Below, in pieces: positions 1 through 8,632 of a DNA stretch of 64,000 nucleotides. The notes beneath the pieces are model-generated. The model did no database searches. It saw nothing but the letters and a program-made list of their open reading frames with translations, and was not told where the DNA came from. Where the stretch lies: the NCBI GenBank assembly GCA_900314995.1, contig OMXK01000015.1, positions 42,677-106,676 of the forward strand, written 5' to 3'. Both the position numbers and the translations under genes were made by a program. Each line of letters begins with the position of its first letter. The stretch's first letter is position 1. Source of the DNA: an uncultured Prevotella sp. Lineage in GTDB: Bacteria > Bacteroidota > Bacteroidia > Bacteroidales > Bacteroidaceae.

Positions 1-57
1 TTCTGCGCGAAATGCAACAATCTTAAACGTAGATTGAGCAAGCACAAGATCAATTGA
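1..57 (+). CDS. 3' tail of an upstream gene (partial)
   Basis: The window opens inside a reading frame that stays open for 18 codons and stops with TGA one base before the dinB start codon. The tail is short and basic and holds a Cys-x-x-Cys pair (residues F-C-A-K-C). The tight spacing to dinB suggests a coding tail in the same operon, but too little is present to name a family. Confidence 0.3.
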   Translation, partial: FCAKCNNLKRRLSKHKIN

Positions 58-58
58 C

Positions 59-1168
59 ATGACGAAGATCATCCATGTGGACATGGATCAGTTCTTCGCA
101 GCTGTAGAACAGCGCGACAATCCTGAACTGAGGGGTAAACCGATAGCGGTGGGACACGATGCCGAACGTGGTGTCGTGTCTACGGCTAGTTATGAGGCCC
201 GGCGCTTCGGGGTGCATTCGGCACAGTCTATTCAGGTGGCCAAACGCCTATGCCCACAGCTGATTATCGTGGAGCCGCACTTCCAGCGATACAAAGAAGT
301 ATCGGCACAGCTGCACGAAATCTTCCACGACTATACAGACCTGATAGAACCTATTTCACTCGATGAAGCCTTCCTTGACGTGACCGAGAATAAGCGGGGC
401 ATTGAATTGGGGGTGGATATTGCCAGAGAAATCAAACAACGCATCCGTGAGGCTACAGGATTGACAGCATCGGCAGGGGTGAGCTACTGCAAGTTTCTGG
501 CGAAGATAGCCTCCGACTGGCGCAAGCCTGATGGCTTGACGGTGATTCATCCCGACAGGGCTTTGGACTTTATTGCCCAACTGAAAGTGGAGAAGATATG
601 GGGCGTTGGTCAGAAAACGGCTGATAAGATGCACCGCATGGGTATCTTTACGGGGTTGGATTTGAGAAACACGTCATTGAGCCGGCTAACGCAGGAGTTC
701 GGCAAGATGGGGCAGGTGTTCTATGATTTTTCGCGAGGCATCGATAATCGTCCTGTCATTTCCGAGTGGGAACGCAAGTCTGTCAGCTGCGAGCAGACTT
801 TTGAGACGGATATCAGTGAGAATGCCGCTGTCACCATCCACCTCTACCACACGGTGCTGGAACTTGTGCGCCGTATCGAGAAAAATGACTTTGAAGGCCG
901 CACTTTGACATTGAAGGTCAAATTTCTTGATTTCCAGCAGATTACCCGCAGCATCACCGTTGACCACATTCTGCGCTCAAAGGATGATATACTGCCATTG
1001 GCAAAGCAGCTGATGCAGAGTGTAGAGTTTAACAACCACCCAATCCGACTGTTAGGCCTAGGCGTGTCGAATCAGAAGAACACCACCCCAGAGGATGCGC
1101 CCCAGTGGATAGAGTTGGAACTGGAGTTTGAGCCTTGGCCAAACAGTAGTACAAATGTGACAATCTAA
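59..1168 (+). CDS. dinB: DNA polymerase IV (Y family)
   Basis: Error-prone Y-family polymerase that extends primers across damaged or distorted template. The 369-residue length is normal for the family. The N-terminal metal-binding motif HVDMDQFFA places Asp8 and Asp10, and the second catalytic motif SLDEAFLDV places Asp102 and Glu103. The palm segment YEARRFGVHSAQS and the helix-hairpin-helix region around KIWGVGQKTADKM follow, and the C-terminal little-finger domain is complete. The ATG lies one base after an upstream stop, so it may be cotranscribed with a preceding gene. It converges with kdsB. No LexA-type site was recognised. Confidence 0.95.
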   Translation: MTKIIHVDMDQFFAAVEQRDNPELRGKPIAVGHDAERGVVSTASYEARRFGVHSAQSIQVAKRLCPQLIIVEPHFQRYKEVSAQLHEIFHDYTDLIEPISLDEAFLDVTENKRGIELGVDIAREIKQRIREATGLTASAGVSYCKFLAKIASDWRKPDGLTVIHPDRALDFIAQLKVEKIWGVGQKTADKMHRMGIFTGLDLRNTSLSRLTQEFGKMGQVFYDFSRGIDNRPVISEWERKSVSCEQTFETDISENAAVTIHLYHTVLELVRRIEKNDFEGRTLTLKVKFLDFQQITRSITVDHILRSKDDILPLAKQLMQSVEFNNHPIRLLGLGVSNQKNTTPEDAPQWIELELEFEPWPNSSTNVTI

Positions 1169-1191
1169 TACTTACAATCTAATCTTGAATC

Positions 1192-1932
1192 TTATTTCTC
1201 CAAGAGGAATTGTTCGGCTCGCTGAAGGTCTTCGGGGGTGTCGATGCCGATGGTTTCCACGTCGGTGAGACCTACACGGATGCGATAGCCGTTCTGTAGC
1301 CAGCGGAGCTGTTCGAGGCTCTCGGCCTTTTCCAGACTGCTCTGGGGGAGGCGGGTAACCTCTGCGAGTACCTCACGACGATAGGCATAGATGCCCAGAT
1401 GTTTCAGGAAAGGATATTGGCCGAACCAGTCGTTTCGCTCTTTACCTCTTATATATGGTATGACGCTGCGGCTGAAGTAGAGGGCAAAGCCACGATTGTC
1501 AGTTACGATCTTTGGGGAATTGGGATTCTCCACAGCCTCCATGCTCTCAAAGAGTTTTCCGAGTGTGCCGATCTGAGTCTCAGAGGCATCAAAAAGGTGC
1601 ATGAGTGTCTCTACCTGTGAAGGTTGGATGAAGGGCTCGTCGCCCTGTACATTGATGATTACGTCGGCATCGGTGCCAATCTTCTCCACAGCTTCCTCAA
1701 TGCGATCCGTACCGCTCTTATGATCTTCACGCGTCATGACGGCCTTACCACCGAAGCCCTCGACACAGTCATAGATACGCTGGTCATCGGTGGCCACATA
1801 CACCTCACTGAGCACGCTGCTGACCTGCTCGTACACTCTCTGGATGACAGTCTTTCCGCCGAGAACTGCCAGCGGCTTGCCCGGGAAGCGAGTCGACGCA
1901 TAACGGGCAGGGATAATCGCCATAAACTTCAT
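1192..1932 (-). CDS. kdsB: 3-deoxy-manno-octulosonate cytidylyltransferase
   Basis: Activates KDO with CTP to give CMP-KDO, the donor for the inner core of lipopolysaccharide; a cytoplasmic enzyme. It has 246 residues, the family's usual length. The nucleotide-binding start IIPARYASTRFPGKPL, the motif EVYVATDD, and the INVQGDEPF segment with metal-binding Asp are all present. The gene runs on the minus strand, convergent with dinB. On its upstream side the minus strand reads TTACCTTTGC at about 1940-1950, a good Bacteroidetes -7 element. The MORN gene is divergent from it. Confidence 0.95.
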   Translation of the reverse strand: MKFMAIIPARYASTRFPGKPLAVLGGKTVIQRVYEQVSSVLSEVYVATDDQRIYDCVEGFGGKAVMTREDHKSGTDRIEEAVEKIGTDADVIINVQGDEPFIQPSQVETLMHLFDASETQIGTLGKLFESMEAVENPNSPKIVTDNRGFALYFSRSVIPYIRGKERNDWFGQYPFLKHLGIYAYRREVLAEVTRLPQSSLEKAESLEQLRWLQNGYRIRVGLTDVETIGIDTPEDLQRAEQFLLEK

Positions 1933-1999
1933 AACGGCTGCAAAGGTAACAAAAAATAGTGGAAAAAACCGTATTTTATCGTTAATTTATGTGCAAGAG

Positions 2000-2031
2000 T
2001 TTGGTGGTCTCGTTTTATTATAGTAAATTTG
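2000..2031 (+). promoter_or_regulatory. Promoter of the MORN-repeat gene
   Basis: TTTG at 2000-2003, a 20-base spacer, then TAAATTTG at 2024-2031 followed by C. This matches the Bacteroidetes housekeeping promoter (-33 TTTG, -7 TAnnTTTG) exactly in both boxes. The ATG at 2060 lies about 22 bases after the expected start of transcription. Confidence 0.75.
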
Positions 2032-2059
2032 CAAAGCAATTATCAAAAAGGAAATAACA

Positions 2060-3175
2060 ATGAGATTATATATATACGCTATACTATTTACAATGATGTT
2101 CCCGCTGTCGGCTGGAGCACAGAAGATTACTCTTGGCTCGACAAAGACGAAAGACGGCGGCGAGTACAATGGTGAGATTGTCGCCGGTAAGCCTCATGGG
2201 AAAGGCAAGGTGGTCTATAAGAACGGTAATACATACGAAGGCGAATACGAGAAGGGCCGCCGTCAGGGATATGGCATCTATACCTTTGCTGATGGTGAGA
2301 AGTATGAAGGCGAGTGGTTCCAGGACCAGCAGCATGGTCATGGTATTTATTATTTCTCGAACAATAACCGTTACGATGGGCTGTGGTTCCGTGACTACCA
2401 GCATGGTCATGGCGTGATGTACTATTACAATGGTGACAAGTACGACGGTGAATGGAGTCAGGACAAGCGTTCAGGAAAAGGCCTCTACCAGTTTTCCTCG
2501 GGAGCCTATTACAATGGTGAATGGGTGAACGACAAGAAGAATGGCAAGGGATTCTTCGACTGGGGTGACGGCTCCAGCTATGACGGCGAATGGAAGGACA
2601 ACATGCGTTTTGGAAAGGGAACCTTCAAATATGCTGACGGAGACACATACGTGGGTCAGTGGCAGAACGACGAGATGCACGGACGAGGTATCTATCGTTT
2701 TCAGAATGGCGACATTTATGAGGGCAGCTATGATAAAGGTGTCCGTTCAGGTTCTGGTATCTTTAAATATGCCAATGGCGACAAATATACGGGTCAGTTC
2801 TTCGGCGGCGACAAGCAAGGACAGGGAACGTTTGTATGGAAAAACGGCGATTCGTATGTCGGGCAGTGGAAATCGGACAAGCAGCACGGCAAGGGCAAAC
2901 TGACAAAGAAAAGCGGTGATACCGTGGAAGGCAATTTCCAGAACGGTCAGCCCCATGGTGAGTGCATCGTTCGTTATGCCGATGGCTCTAAATTCAAGGG
3001 TATTTACAAGAACGGAAAGCGCAACGGTGCTGCTATCGAAGAGGATAAGGACGGTAAGCGTTTCGAAGGCTTTTATGTAGACGGAGTGCGAGACGGGAAA
3101 TTCGTTGAGAAAGACCGTAATGGGAAGATCGTGGCTGAAGGGGTATACACCCGAGGCCACAGACAAGCGAAATAG
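2060..3175 (+). CDS. Secreted MORN-repeat protein
   Basis: A 371-residue protein with a cleavable signal peptide (hydrophobic residues 3-20 ending in SAGAQ), followed almost entirely by about thirteen MORN repeats of roughly 23 residues with the pattern Y-x-G-E-W/F...G-x-G-x-x. MORN repeats form an elongated beta structure that binds lipids or proteins. In bacteria the role of such secreted proteins is mostly unknown, so no function is assigned. It has its own good promoter, with the DUF386 gene 25 bases downstream on the same strand. The repeats are visible in the DNA as recurring GGCGAATGG-like codons, but this reflects protein repetition. Confidence 0.85.
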   Translation: MRLYIYAILFTMMFPLSAGAQKITLGSTKTKDGGEYNGEIVAGKPHGKGKVVYKNGNTYEGEYEKGRRQGYGIYTFADGEKYEGEWFQDQQHGHGIYYFSNNNRYDGLWFRDYQHGHGVMYYYNGDKYDGEWSQDKRSGKGLYQFSSGAYYNGEWVNDKKNGKGFFDWGDGSSYDGEWKDNMRFGKGTFKYADGDTYVGQWQNDEMHGRGIYRFQNGDIYEGSYDKGVRSGSGIFKYANGDKYTGQFFGGDKQGQGTFVWKNGDSYVGQWKSDKQHGKGKLTKKSGDTVEGNFQNGQPHGECIVRYADGSKFKGIYKNGKRNGAAIEEDKDGKRFEGFYVDGVRDGKFVEKDRNGKIVAEGVYTRGHRQAK

Positions 3176-3200
3176 GACAACTTAAAAATTATATCGGATT

Positions 3201-3650
3201 ATGATTATCGACAAACTGGAAAATCTAGGCAAATACGTGTCGCTGAACCCGTTGTTTGCTGATGTGGTGGAATATCTGAAGACTCATGACCTCAATGTCA
3301 TGGAGGCTGACAAGTATCCCATCAAGGACAAAGACCTGTTTTTGAATCTTACCACAGCTAAAGGACGAAGTAAGGAGGCAGCTGTATTAGAGACGCATAT
3401 TGAAATGATCGATATCCAAATACCGCTATCCTGTGAAGAGACGTTTGGCTATACACCTTTAGAGGATTTGCCTCCGCTGGCGTACGATGCCGAGAAAGAC
3501 ATCACCAAATACGGTGATCTGCTTTCGCAGACCTATCTGACACTGAAGCCAGGCCAGATGGCCATCTTCTTCCCTCAGGATGGGCATGCCCCCTGTATTT
3601 CGGATAATGCAGAGATTAAGAAAGCAATATTTAAAGTGAAAGTTAAATAA
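3201..3650 (+). CDS. YhcH/YjgK/YiaL (DUF386) family protein
   Basis: A 149-residue cupin-like protein of the family that includes E. coli YhcH and the beta subunit of evolved beta-galactosidase. Family features seen are the N-terminal MIIDKLENLGKY, the central ETHIEMIDIQI segment, and the C-terminal PGQMAIFFPQDGHAPC segment with metal-ligand histidines, ending in KAIFKVKV. Relatives are linked to sugar-acid or sialic-acid handling and probably act as sugar anomerases or isomerases, but the substrate here is unknown. It lies four bases upstream of glgB and is probably cotranscribed with it. Confidence 0.85.
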   Translation: MIIDKLENLGKYVSLNPLFADVVEYLKTHDLNVMEADKYPIKDKDLFLNLTTAKGRSKEAAVLETHIEMIDIQIPLSCEETFGYTPLEDLPPLAYDAEKDITKYGDLLSQTYLTLKPGQMAIFFPQDGHAPCISDNAEIKKAIFKVKVK

Positions 3651-3654
3651 GACT

Positions 3655-5784
3655 ATGGCAACTAAAAAAGAAACAACAAAGAAGCCTGCAGTCAAGAAGG
3701 CAGCAGCAAAGAAAACAACGACTGTCAAGAAGACCGTTGCTAAGAAGGTAGAGAAAAATCAGCAGCCAGAGGTACCCCAGCACATTGGCTTAGTTCAGAA
3801 CGACCCTTGGCTGGAGCCGTTTGAAGGTGCCATCCGTGGCCGTCATGACCATGCTCTTTGGAAGCTGAATCAGTTGACGAATAATGGCAAGAAGACACTT
3901 TCGGACTTTGCTTCCGGTCATCTGTATTTCGGACTACATAAATTGCCTAAGGGCTGGGTGTTCCGTGAGTGGGCTCCTAATGCCACAGATATATACCTGA
4001 TTGGTGATTTCAACAATTGGCAGGAAGATGAGAAGTACCGTTGCAAGCGTATTGAAGGTACAGGCAACTGGGAACTGAAACTCTCAGAGAAAGCCCTGAA
4101 GCACGGTGACCTTTACAAGATGAAGGTAAAGTGGAATGGTGGTGAAGGTGAACGTATCCCTGCCTGGTGTCGTCGGGTGGTGCAGGATGACAATACCAAG
4201 ATATTCTCTGCTCAGGTATGGAATCCCGAGAAGCCTTATGTGTTCTCGAAGAAGACCTTTAAGCCTAAGAAGAATCCACTGCTGATCTACGAGTGCCATG
4301 TGGGTATGGGACAGGATGCCGAGAAGGTGGGCACCTATACCGAGTTCAAGGACAATGTGCTGCCGCGTATCATTAAGGACGGCTACAACTGTATCCAGGT
4401 GATGGCTATTCAGGAGCATCCTTACTACGGATCTTTCGGCTATCATGTATCTAGTTTCTTTGCTCCGAGTTCTCGTTTCGGTACGCCAGAGGAGCTGAAG
4501 GAATTGATTGACACAGCCCATAAGCATGGCATAGCCGTGATTATGGATATTGTACACTCTCATGCTGTAAAGAACGAGGTGGAGGGTCTTGGCAACCTTG
4601 CCGGTGATCCTAACCAGTTCTTCTATCCTGGAGATCGTCATGAGCATCCGGCATGGGACTCTCTGTGCTTTGACTATGGTAAGGATGACGTGCTTCATTT
4701 CCTTCTGTCGAACTGTAAGTACTGGTTAGAGGAGTTCAAGTTCGATGGTTTCCGCTTTGACGGTGTAACATCCATGCTTTACTATTCTCACGGACTGGGC
4801 GAGGCCTTCGGTGGCTATGGAGACTACTTCAACGGACACGAGGATGATAATGCCATCTGCTATCTGACGCTGGCCAATAAGCTGATCCACGAGGTGAACC
4901 CTGAGGCTATCACGATTGCCGAGGAGGTATCAGGTATGCCTGGACTCGCTGCCAAGTTTGAGGATGGCGGTTACGGCTTTGACTACCGTATGGCGATGAA
5001 TATCCCTGACTACTGGATTAAGACTATTAAAGAGGTACGCGATGAGGATATCAATGTCTGCTCGATTTTCTGGGAGGTTAAGAACCGTCGTCCTGACGAG
5101 AAGACCATTTCGTATTGTGAGAGCCATGATCAGGCACTCGTGGGCGACAAGACCATTATCTTCCGTTTAATTGATGCTGACATGTATTGGCACTTTGCCA
5201 AGAAGGATGTCAACGATATTGCCCAGCGTGGTATCGCCCTGCATAAGATGATCCGTCTCGTGACCTGTGCTGCCATTAATGGCGGTTATCTGAACTTCAT
5301 GGGTAACGAGTTCGGACATCCGGAGTGGATTGACTTCCCACGTGAGGGTAACGGCTGGTCGTATAAGTATGCCCGTCGTCAGTGGAGCCTTGTCGACAAC
5401 AAGGATCTCTGCTATCACTGGCTGGGCGACTTCGACCGCGAAATGCTGAAGACAATCAAGAGCGTCCGTAATTTCCAGGATACGCCTGTGGTTGAGATCT
5501 GGCATGACGATGGCGATCAGGTACTGTGCTTCATGCGTGGTGACCTCGTGTTTGTCTTCAACTTCTCACCGACGCGTTCTTATACCGATTATGGCTTCCT
5601 CGTTCCGACAGGTTCCTATGAGGTTGTGTTGAATACGGACTCTCCCGACTTCGGTGGCAATGGCTTCGCTGATGACACGATTACGCACTTCACCAACTAT
5701 GATCCACTCTACGTGAAGGATCATAAGGAGTGGCTCAAACTCTATATCCCAGCACGTTCTGCCGTTGTATTGAAGAAAGTATGA
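3655..5784 (+). CDS. glgB: 1,4-alpha-glucan branching enzyme (eukaryote-like GH13)
   Basis: Introduces alpha-1,6 branches into glycogen. A CBM48 domain (about residues 95-190, WVFREWAPNATDIYLIGDFN) precedes a GH13 barrel with nucleophile Asp in FDGFRFDGVTSM, acid/base Glu in TIAEEVSGMPG and the third Asp in CESHDQ. A C-terminal beta domain follows. The sequence is closer in style to eukaryotic branching enzyme (FGYHVSSFFAPSSRFGTPEE) than to E. coli GlgB. The first 35 or so residues are an added Lys/Ala/Thr-rich tail resembling histone H1. The stop codon overlaps the next gene's ATG by four bases. Confidence 0.93.
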   Translation: MATKKETTKKPAVKKAAAKKTTTVKKTVAKKVEKNQQPEVPQHIGLVQNDPWLEPFEGAIRGRHDHALWKLNQLTNNGKKTLSDFASGHLYFGLHKLPKGWVFREWAPNATDIYLIGDFNNWQEDEKYRCKRIEGTGNWELKLSEKALKHGDLYKMKVKWNGGEGERIPAWCRRVVQDDNTKIFSAQVWNPEKPYVFSKKTFKPKKNPLLIYECHVGMGQDAEKVGTYTEFKDNVLPRIIKDGYNCIQVMAIQEHPYYGSFGYHVSSFFAPSSRFGTPEELKELIDTAHKHGIAVIMDIVHSHAVKNEVEGLGNLAGDPNQFFYPGDRHEHPAWDSLCFDYGKDDVLHFLLSNCKYWLEEFKFDGFRFDGVTSMLYYSHGLGEAFGGYGDYFNGHEDDNAICYLTLANKLIHEVNPEAITIAEEVSGMPGLAAKFEDGGYGFDYRMAMNIPDYWIKTIKEVRDEDINVCSIFWEVKNRRPDEKTISYCESHDQALVGDKTIIFRLIDADMYWHFAKKDVNDIAQRGIALHKMIRLVTCAAINGGYLNFMGNEFGHPEWIDFPREGNGWSYKYARRQWSLVDNKDLCYHWLGDFDREMLKTIKSVRNFQDTPVVEIWHDDGDQVLCFMRGDLVFVFNFSPTRSYTDYGFLVPTGSYEVVLNTDSPDFGGNGFADDTITHFTNYDPLYVKDHKEWLKLYIPARSAVVLKKV

Positions 5785-6926
5785 ACTATAATAATCCAGT
5801 AAGAAACAATAGCACCTTCACCATCCGTGTGATGTGTGCTATTGTTTTTGTGGTGTTCTCGTTTGCATGGCTTGATTTCCAGGCAGACATGCTGGATCTG
5901 TCTCAGCACGTCTTGAGTGGTGGCGTAACGCGATATCATCGTTTCATCGGTTCGCTCGTCATTACATGTGCGCTCTTTCTGCTCCAGCTGTTTGTGTATT
6001 TCATTACCCGCCTGAAAAGACGTTTGCATGCACTCACTTATCTGCCTTCCATGCTGCTGATGTCGTTGTTGTCGGATGTCAGTCTGACTGTAGCTGACGA
6101 ACCTCATTCGAGTGTGATGTGGTGGGCTCTGCCGATAATTGCCATCTGGCTGTTAGTCGTTTTCATTGCCATGAAAGCACAGCAGGTAGAGGATGACAGG
6201 TCGTATTCGCTCTTGTCGCGCCCCATGTGGATCAACATGCTGGTCATGTGTCTGATGATGATGGGTGTGGCATGGTTGGGCAATACCAATGCCGTGTTCC
6301 ATTATCGCATGAAAATGGAGGGGCTCTTGTCGGAGGGTGATTATACGTCGGCTTTGGAAGTGGGAAAGGAATCGCTGGAGAGCGATGAACATGTCCTCAT
6401 GCTCCGAATGTATGCACTTGCACGTGCCAATAGTATGGGCGAACGTCTCTTCGAATATTCAGTCAAAGGCTCAGGCAGCCAGATCCTTCCCACCAACGGG
6501 GCATCAAAAATGCTGCTCTGTTCTGCTGATAGCATATACAAGTTTCTGGGGGCTCGTCCTGCTGTGCAGATGGCGCCGGAACGTTATCTGCAGATGTTGC
6601 TTCGAAGGGATTCGGTGCCCCGGAAGACTATTGGCGACTATCTGCTTTGCGGATACTTGATTGATAAGAATGTCGACCGTTTCGCCCAAGAGATAGGTAA
6701 GTTTTATACGGTTGACGAGCATCTGCCGAAACATTATCGTGAGGCGCTGACGATGTACACTCATCTTCGGTCTAATCCGGTTCTAGTCTACCATGTTCCC
6801 GTAGTGGAAGAAGATTATCGGAACATGTTGGATATGGAAAAGAAGTATGCCGGAAAAATGGAACGGAAAGAGAAACTGCGAGATCAATTCGCGGGAACTT
6901 ACTGGTATTATTATAAATATGAATAA
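5781..6926 (+). CDS. Integral membrane protein, DUF6057-like
   Basis: A 381-residue protein starting at the ATG that overlaps the glgB stop (ATGA), so it is translationally coupled. The N-terminal half has about four hydrophobic helices (for example CAIVFVVFSFAW, LVITCALFLLQLFVYF, WWALPIIAIWLLVVFIAM, MLVMCLMMMGVAWLG). The C-terminal half is soluble, helical and TPR-like (EGDYTSALEVGKESLESDEHVLMLRMYALARANSMGE). This resembles the Bacteroidetes DUF6057 family, but the assignment is from memory of the layout and not certain. Function unknown. A rho-independent terminator follows at once. Confidence 0.7.
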   Translation: MNYNNPVRNNSTFTIRVMCAIVFVVFSFAWLDFQADMLDLSQHVLSGGVTRYHRFIGSLVITCALFLLQLFVYFITRLKRRLHALTYLPSMLLMSLLSDVSLTVADEPHSSVMWWALPIIAIWLLVVFIAMKAQQVEDDRSYSLLSRPMWINMLVMCLMMMGVAWLGNTNAVFHYRMKMEGLLSEGDYTSALEVGKESLESDEHVLMLRMYALARANSMGERLFEYSVKGSGSQILPTNGASKMLLCSADSIYKFLGARPAVQMAPERYLQMLLRRDSVPRKTIGDYLLCGYLIDKNVDRFAQEIGKFYTVDEHLPKHYREALTMYTHLRSNPVLVYHVPVVEEDYRNMLDMEKKYAGKMERKEKLRDQFAGTYWYYYKYE

Positions 6927-6931
6927 AAAGA

Positions 6932-6962
6932 AAAGCTCTCCGATAAGAGAGCTTTCTTTTGT
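6932..6962. terminator. Bidirectional terminator between convergent genes
   Basis: A perfect 9-bp stem AAAGCTCTC/GAGAGCTTT with loop CGATAA, flanked by A-rich sequence on the left and a CTTTTGTTT run on the right. It can end both the membrane-protein transcript from the left and the acyl-CoA synthetase operon from the right. Confidence 0.85.
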
Positions 6963-6964
6963 TT

Positions 6965-8626
6965 CTATTTGTAGAGATATCGCTTGATGGATTTCTTCGG
7001 GGTCTTCTCGAATTCTTCCTCGTGGATCTCTATCTCTGTGATTTTCTCATAGGCGGGAATCATTTCATTCAGACCGTTGCGGTTCTGCTCCATGATATTC
7101 TGAAGATCACTCTCCGAGAAGCCCAGATTCTTAGCTTCGTCCATGTCAGGATGAACCAGTGCCACCAGTTTGTTGTCTCTCTGCACAACGATACTCTCCA
7201 CGACCATGGTCATCGAATTCAACTTATCCTCAATTTCCTCTGGATAGATGTTCTGTCCATTGGGTCCAAGGAGCATATTCTTGGAACGTCCGTTGATGAA
7301 TACATTTCCGTCTCTGTCCATGGTACCCAGATCACCGGAGTGATACCATCCGTCGCGATCGATGGTCTCGGCAGTAGCCTCAGGATTCTTATAGTATCCT
7401 AACATGACATTAGGACCTTTGGTGAGGATTTCGCCAGGGATGTGTTCTGGATCCGGAGATACAATCTTAACTTCCTGATGGAGTGCAGCACGTCCGCAAG
7501 AGCCGGGGGCAAAGGTATGCCAGTCAGCATAACAGATGATCGGTGCACATTCCGTGGCGCCATAGCCTACGGTATAGGGGAAATCAATCCGCTTGAGGAA
7601 CTGTTCTACCTCCTGATTCAGGGCAGCACCGCCGATGATGACCTCGTACATCTCACCACCGAAGGCTTTCAGCACTTCCTGACAGATCATCTCACGAACT
7701 TTCTTTGAAATGACCGGCATCTGCAGCAGCAGACGCATGCGGTTGTTCTGTATCTTCGGGAATACCTTCTTACGGATAATCTTTTCGATAATCAGCGGAA
7801 CGGCAATCACGATGACCGGCTTCACCTCTTGCAGCGCCTGGGCAATAATGGCAGGCGAAGGCACACGGTTCAGATAGAACACATGGCAACCATAGAGGAA
7901 CTCAAAGATAAACTCGAAAGCCATTCCATACATGTGTGCCATCGGCAGCATGGAGATGACTCTGTCACCTGGCTTGATCTGTTTGCCGAGAACATAAACG
8001 GCGAAATCATAGTTAGACCAGAGTGCACGGTAGGGCAGCATCACACCTTTAGAGAATCCCGTGGTTCCAGAGGTGTAGTTGATGACAGCCAGCTCGTCAG
8101 GGCTTTCCTCCATATAATAGCTGACATGCTCTTTGCGGAAATATTTCGGGAACTTCTTACCGTAGAGTTCATTCAGATGTTCACGGGCATAGGTCAGCTT
8201 GTCTGTGCGTGAAATCATCAATGAATAGTCGGGATTGTTGATGATTCCCTCCAGACTGGGCATCGCTTGCGGATCGATGATCGTTGCCACATGGTCACCT
8301 ACGAAAAGCAGCCGTGCTTCGGAGTGGTTCACTATGTTGTGGATCTGCTCGGCATTGAACTCATGGAGAATGGGTACAGCCACAGCCCCATAGGTCAGTG
8401 TGGCAATGAAAGCCACAGCCCATTGTGATGAGTTTCGGCCACAAAGGGCTATCTTGTCTCCTTTCTTAATGCCGCTATTCTCAAAGAGGATGTGGATTTT
8501 CTCTATTTTCCTGGCTACATCATGATACTGCAGCGTCTGTCCCTTGAAATCAGTCAATGCATCGTGATCCCAATTGTTAATGATACTCTTCTGTATGAGA
8601 GCATTAAAACTAGGTATCTTTTCCAT
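6965..8626 (-). CDS. Long-chain acyl-CoA synthetase / AMP-binding ligase (copy 2)
   Basis: ANL-superfamily ligase of 553 residues that adenylates a carboxylic acid, probably a long-chain fatty acid, and transfers it to CoA (FadD-like). The P-loop-like motif NYTSGTTGFSKGVML, the A5 motif VGYGATECAPI, the A7 motif GWYHSGDLGTMD and the C-terminal NGQNIYPEEIEDKLN segment with a final Lys-rich KTPKKSIKRYLY are all present, so it should be active. It starts six bases after the stop of a closely similar paralogue (8633-10291), so the pair is a tandem duplication in one operon. The substrate difference between copies is not visible. Confidence 0.88.
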   Translation of the reverse strand: MEKIPSFNALIQKSIINNWDHDALTDFKGQTLQYHDVARKIEKIHILFENSGIKKGDKIALCGRNSSQWAVAFIATLTYGAVAVPILHEFNAEQIHNIVNHSEARLLFVGDHVATIIDPQAMPSLEGIINNPDYSLMISRTDKLTYAREHLNELYGKKFPKYFRKEHVSYYMEESPDELAVINYTSGTTGFSKGVMLPYRALWSNYDFAVYVLGKQIKPGDRVISMLPMAHMYGMAFEFIFEFLYGCHVFYLNRVPSPAIIAQALQEVKPVIVIAVPLIIEKIIRKKVFPKIQNNRMRLLLQMPVISKKVREMICQEVLKAFGGEMYEVIIGGAALNQEVEQFLKRIDFPYTVGYGATECAPIICYADWHTFAPGSCGRAALHQEVKIVSPDPEHIPGEILTKGPNVMLGYYKNPEATAETIDRDGWYHSGDLGTMDRDGNVFINGRSKNMLLGPNGQNIYPEEIEDKLNSMTMVVESIVVQRDNKLVALVHPDMDEAKNLGFSESDLQNIMEQNRNGLNEMIPAYEKITEIEIHEEEFEKTPKKSIKRYLYK

Positions 8627-8632
8627 AAGCGA

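Noticed and set aside
356-967. Several antisense frames of 60-95 codons over dinB, and similar long antisense frames over glgB, ileS, rho, serC and others
   Set aside because: They mirror conserved genes on the other strand and show no promoters, motifs or operon logic.
2133-3166. Repetitive DNA in the MORN gene as a tandem DNA repeat
   Set aside because: The repeats follow the 23-residue protein periodicity with varied codons; explained by the protein.
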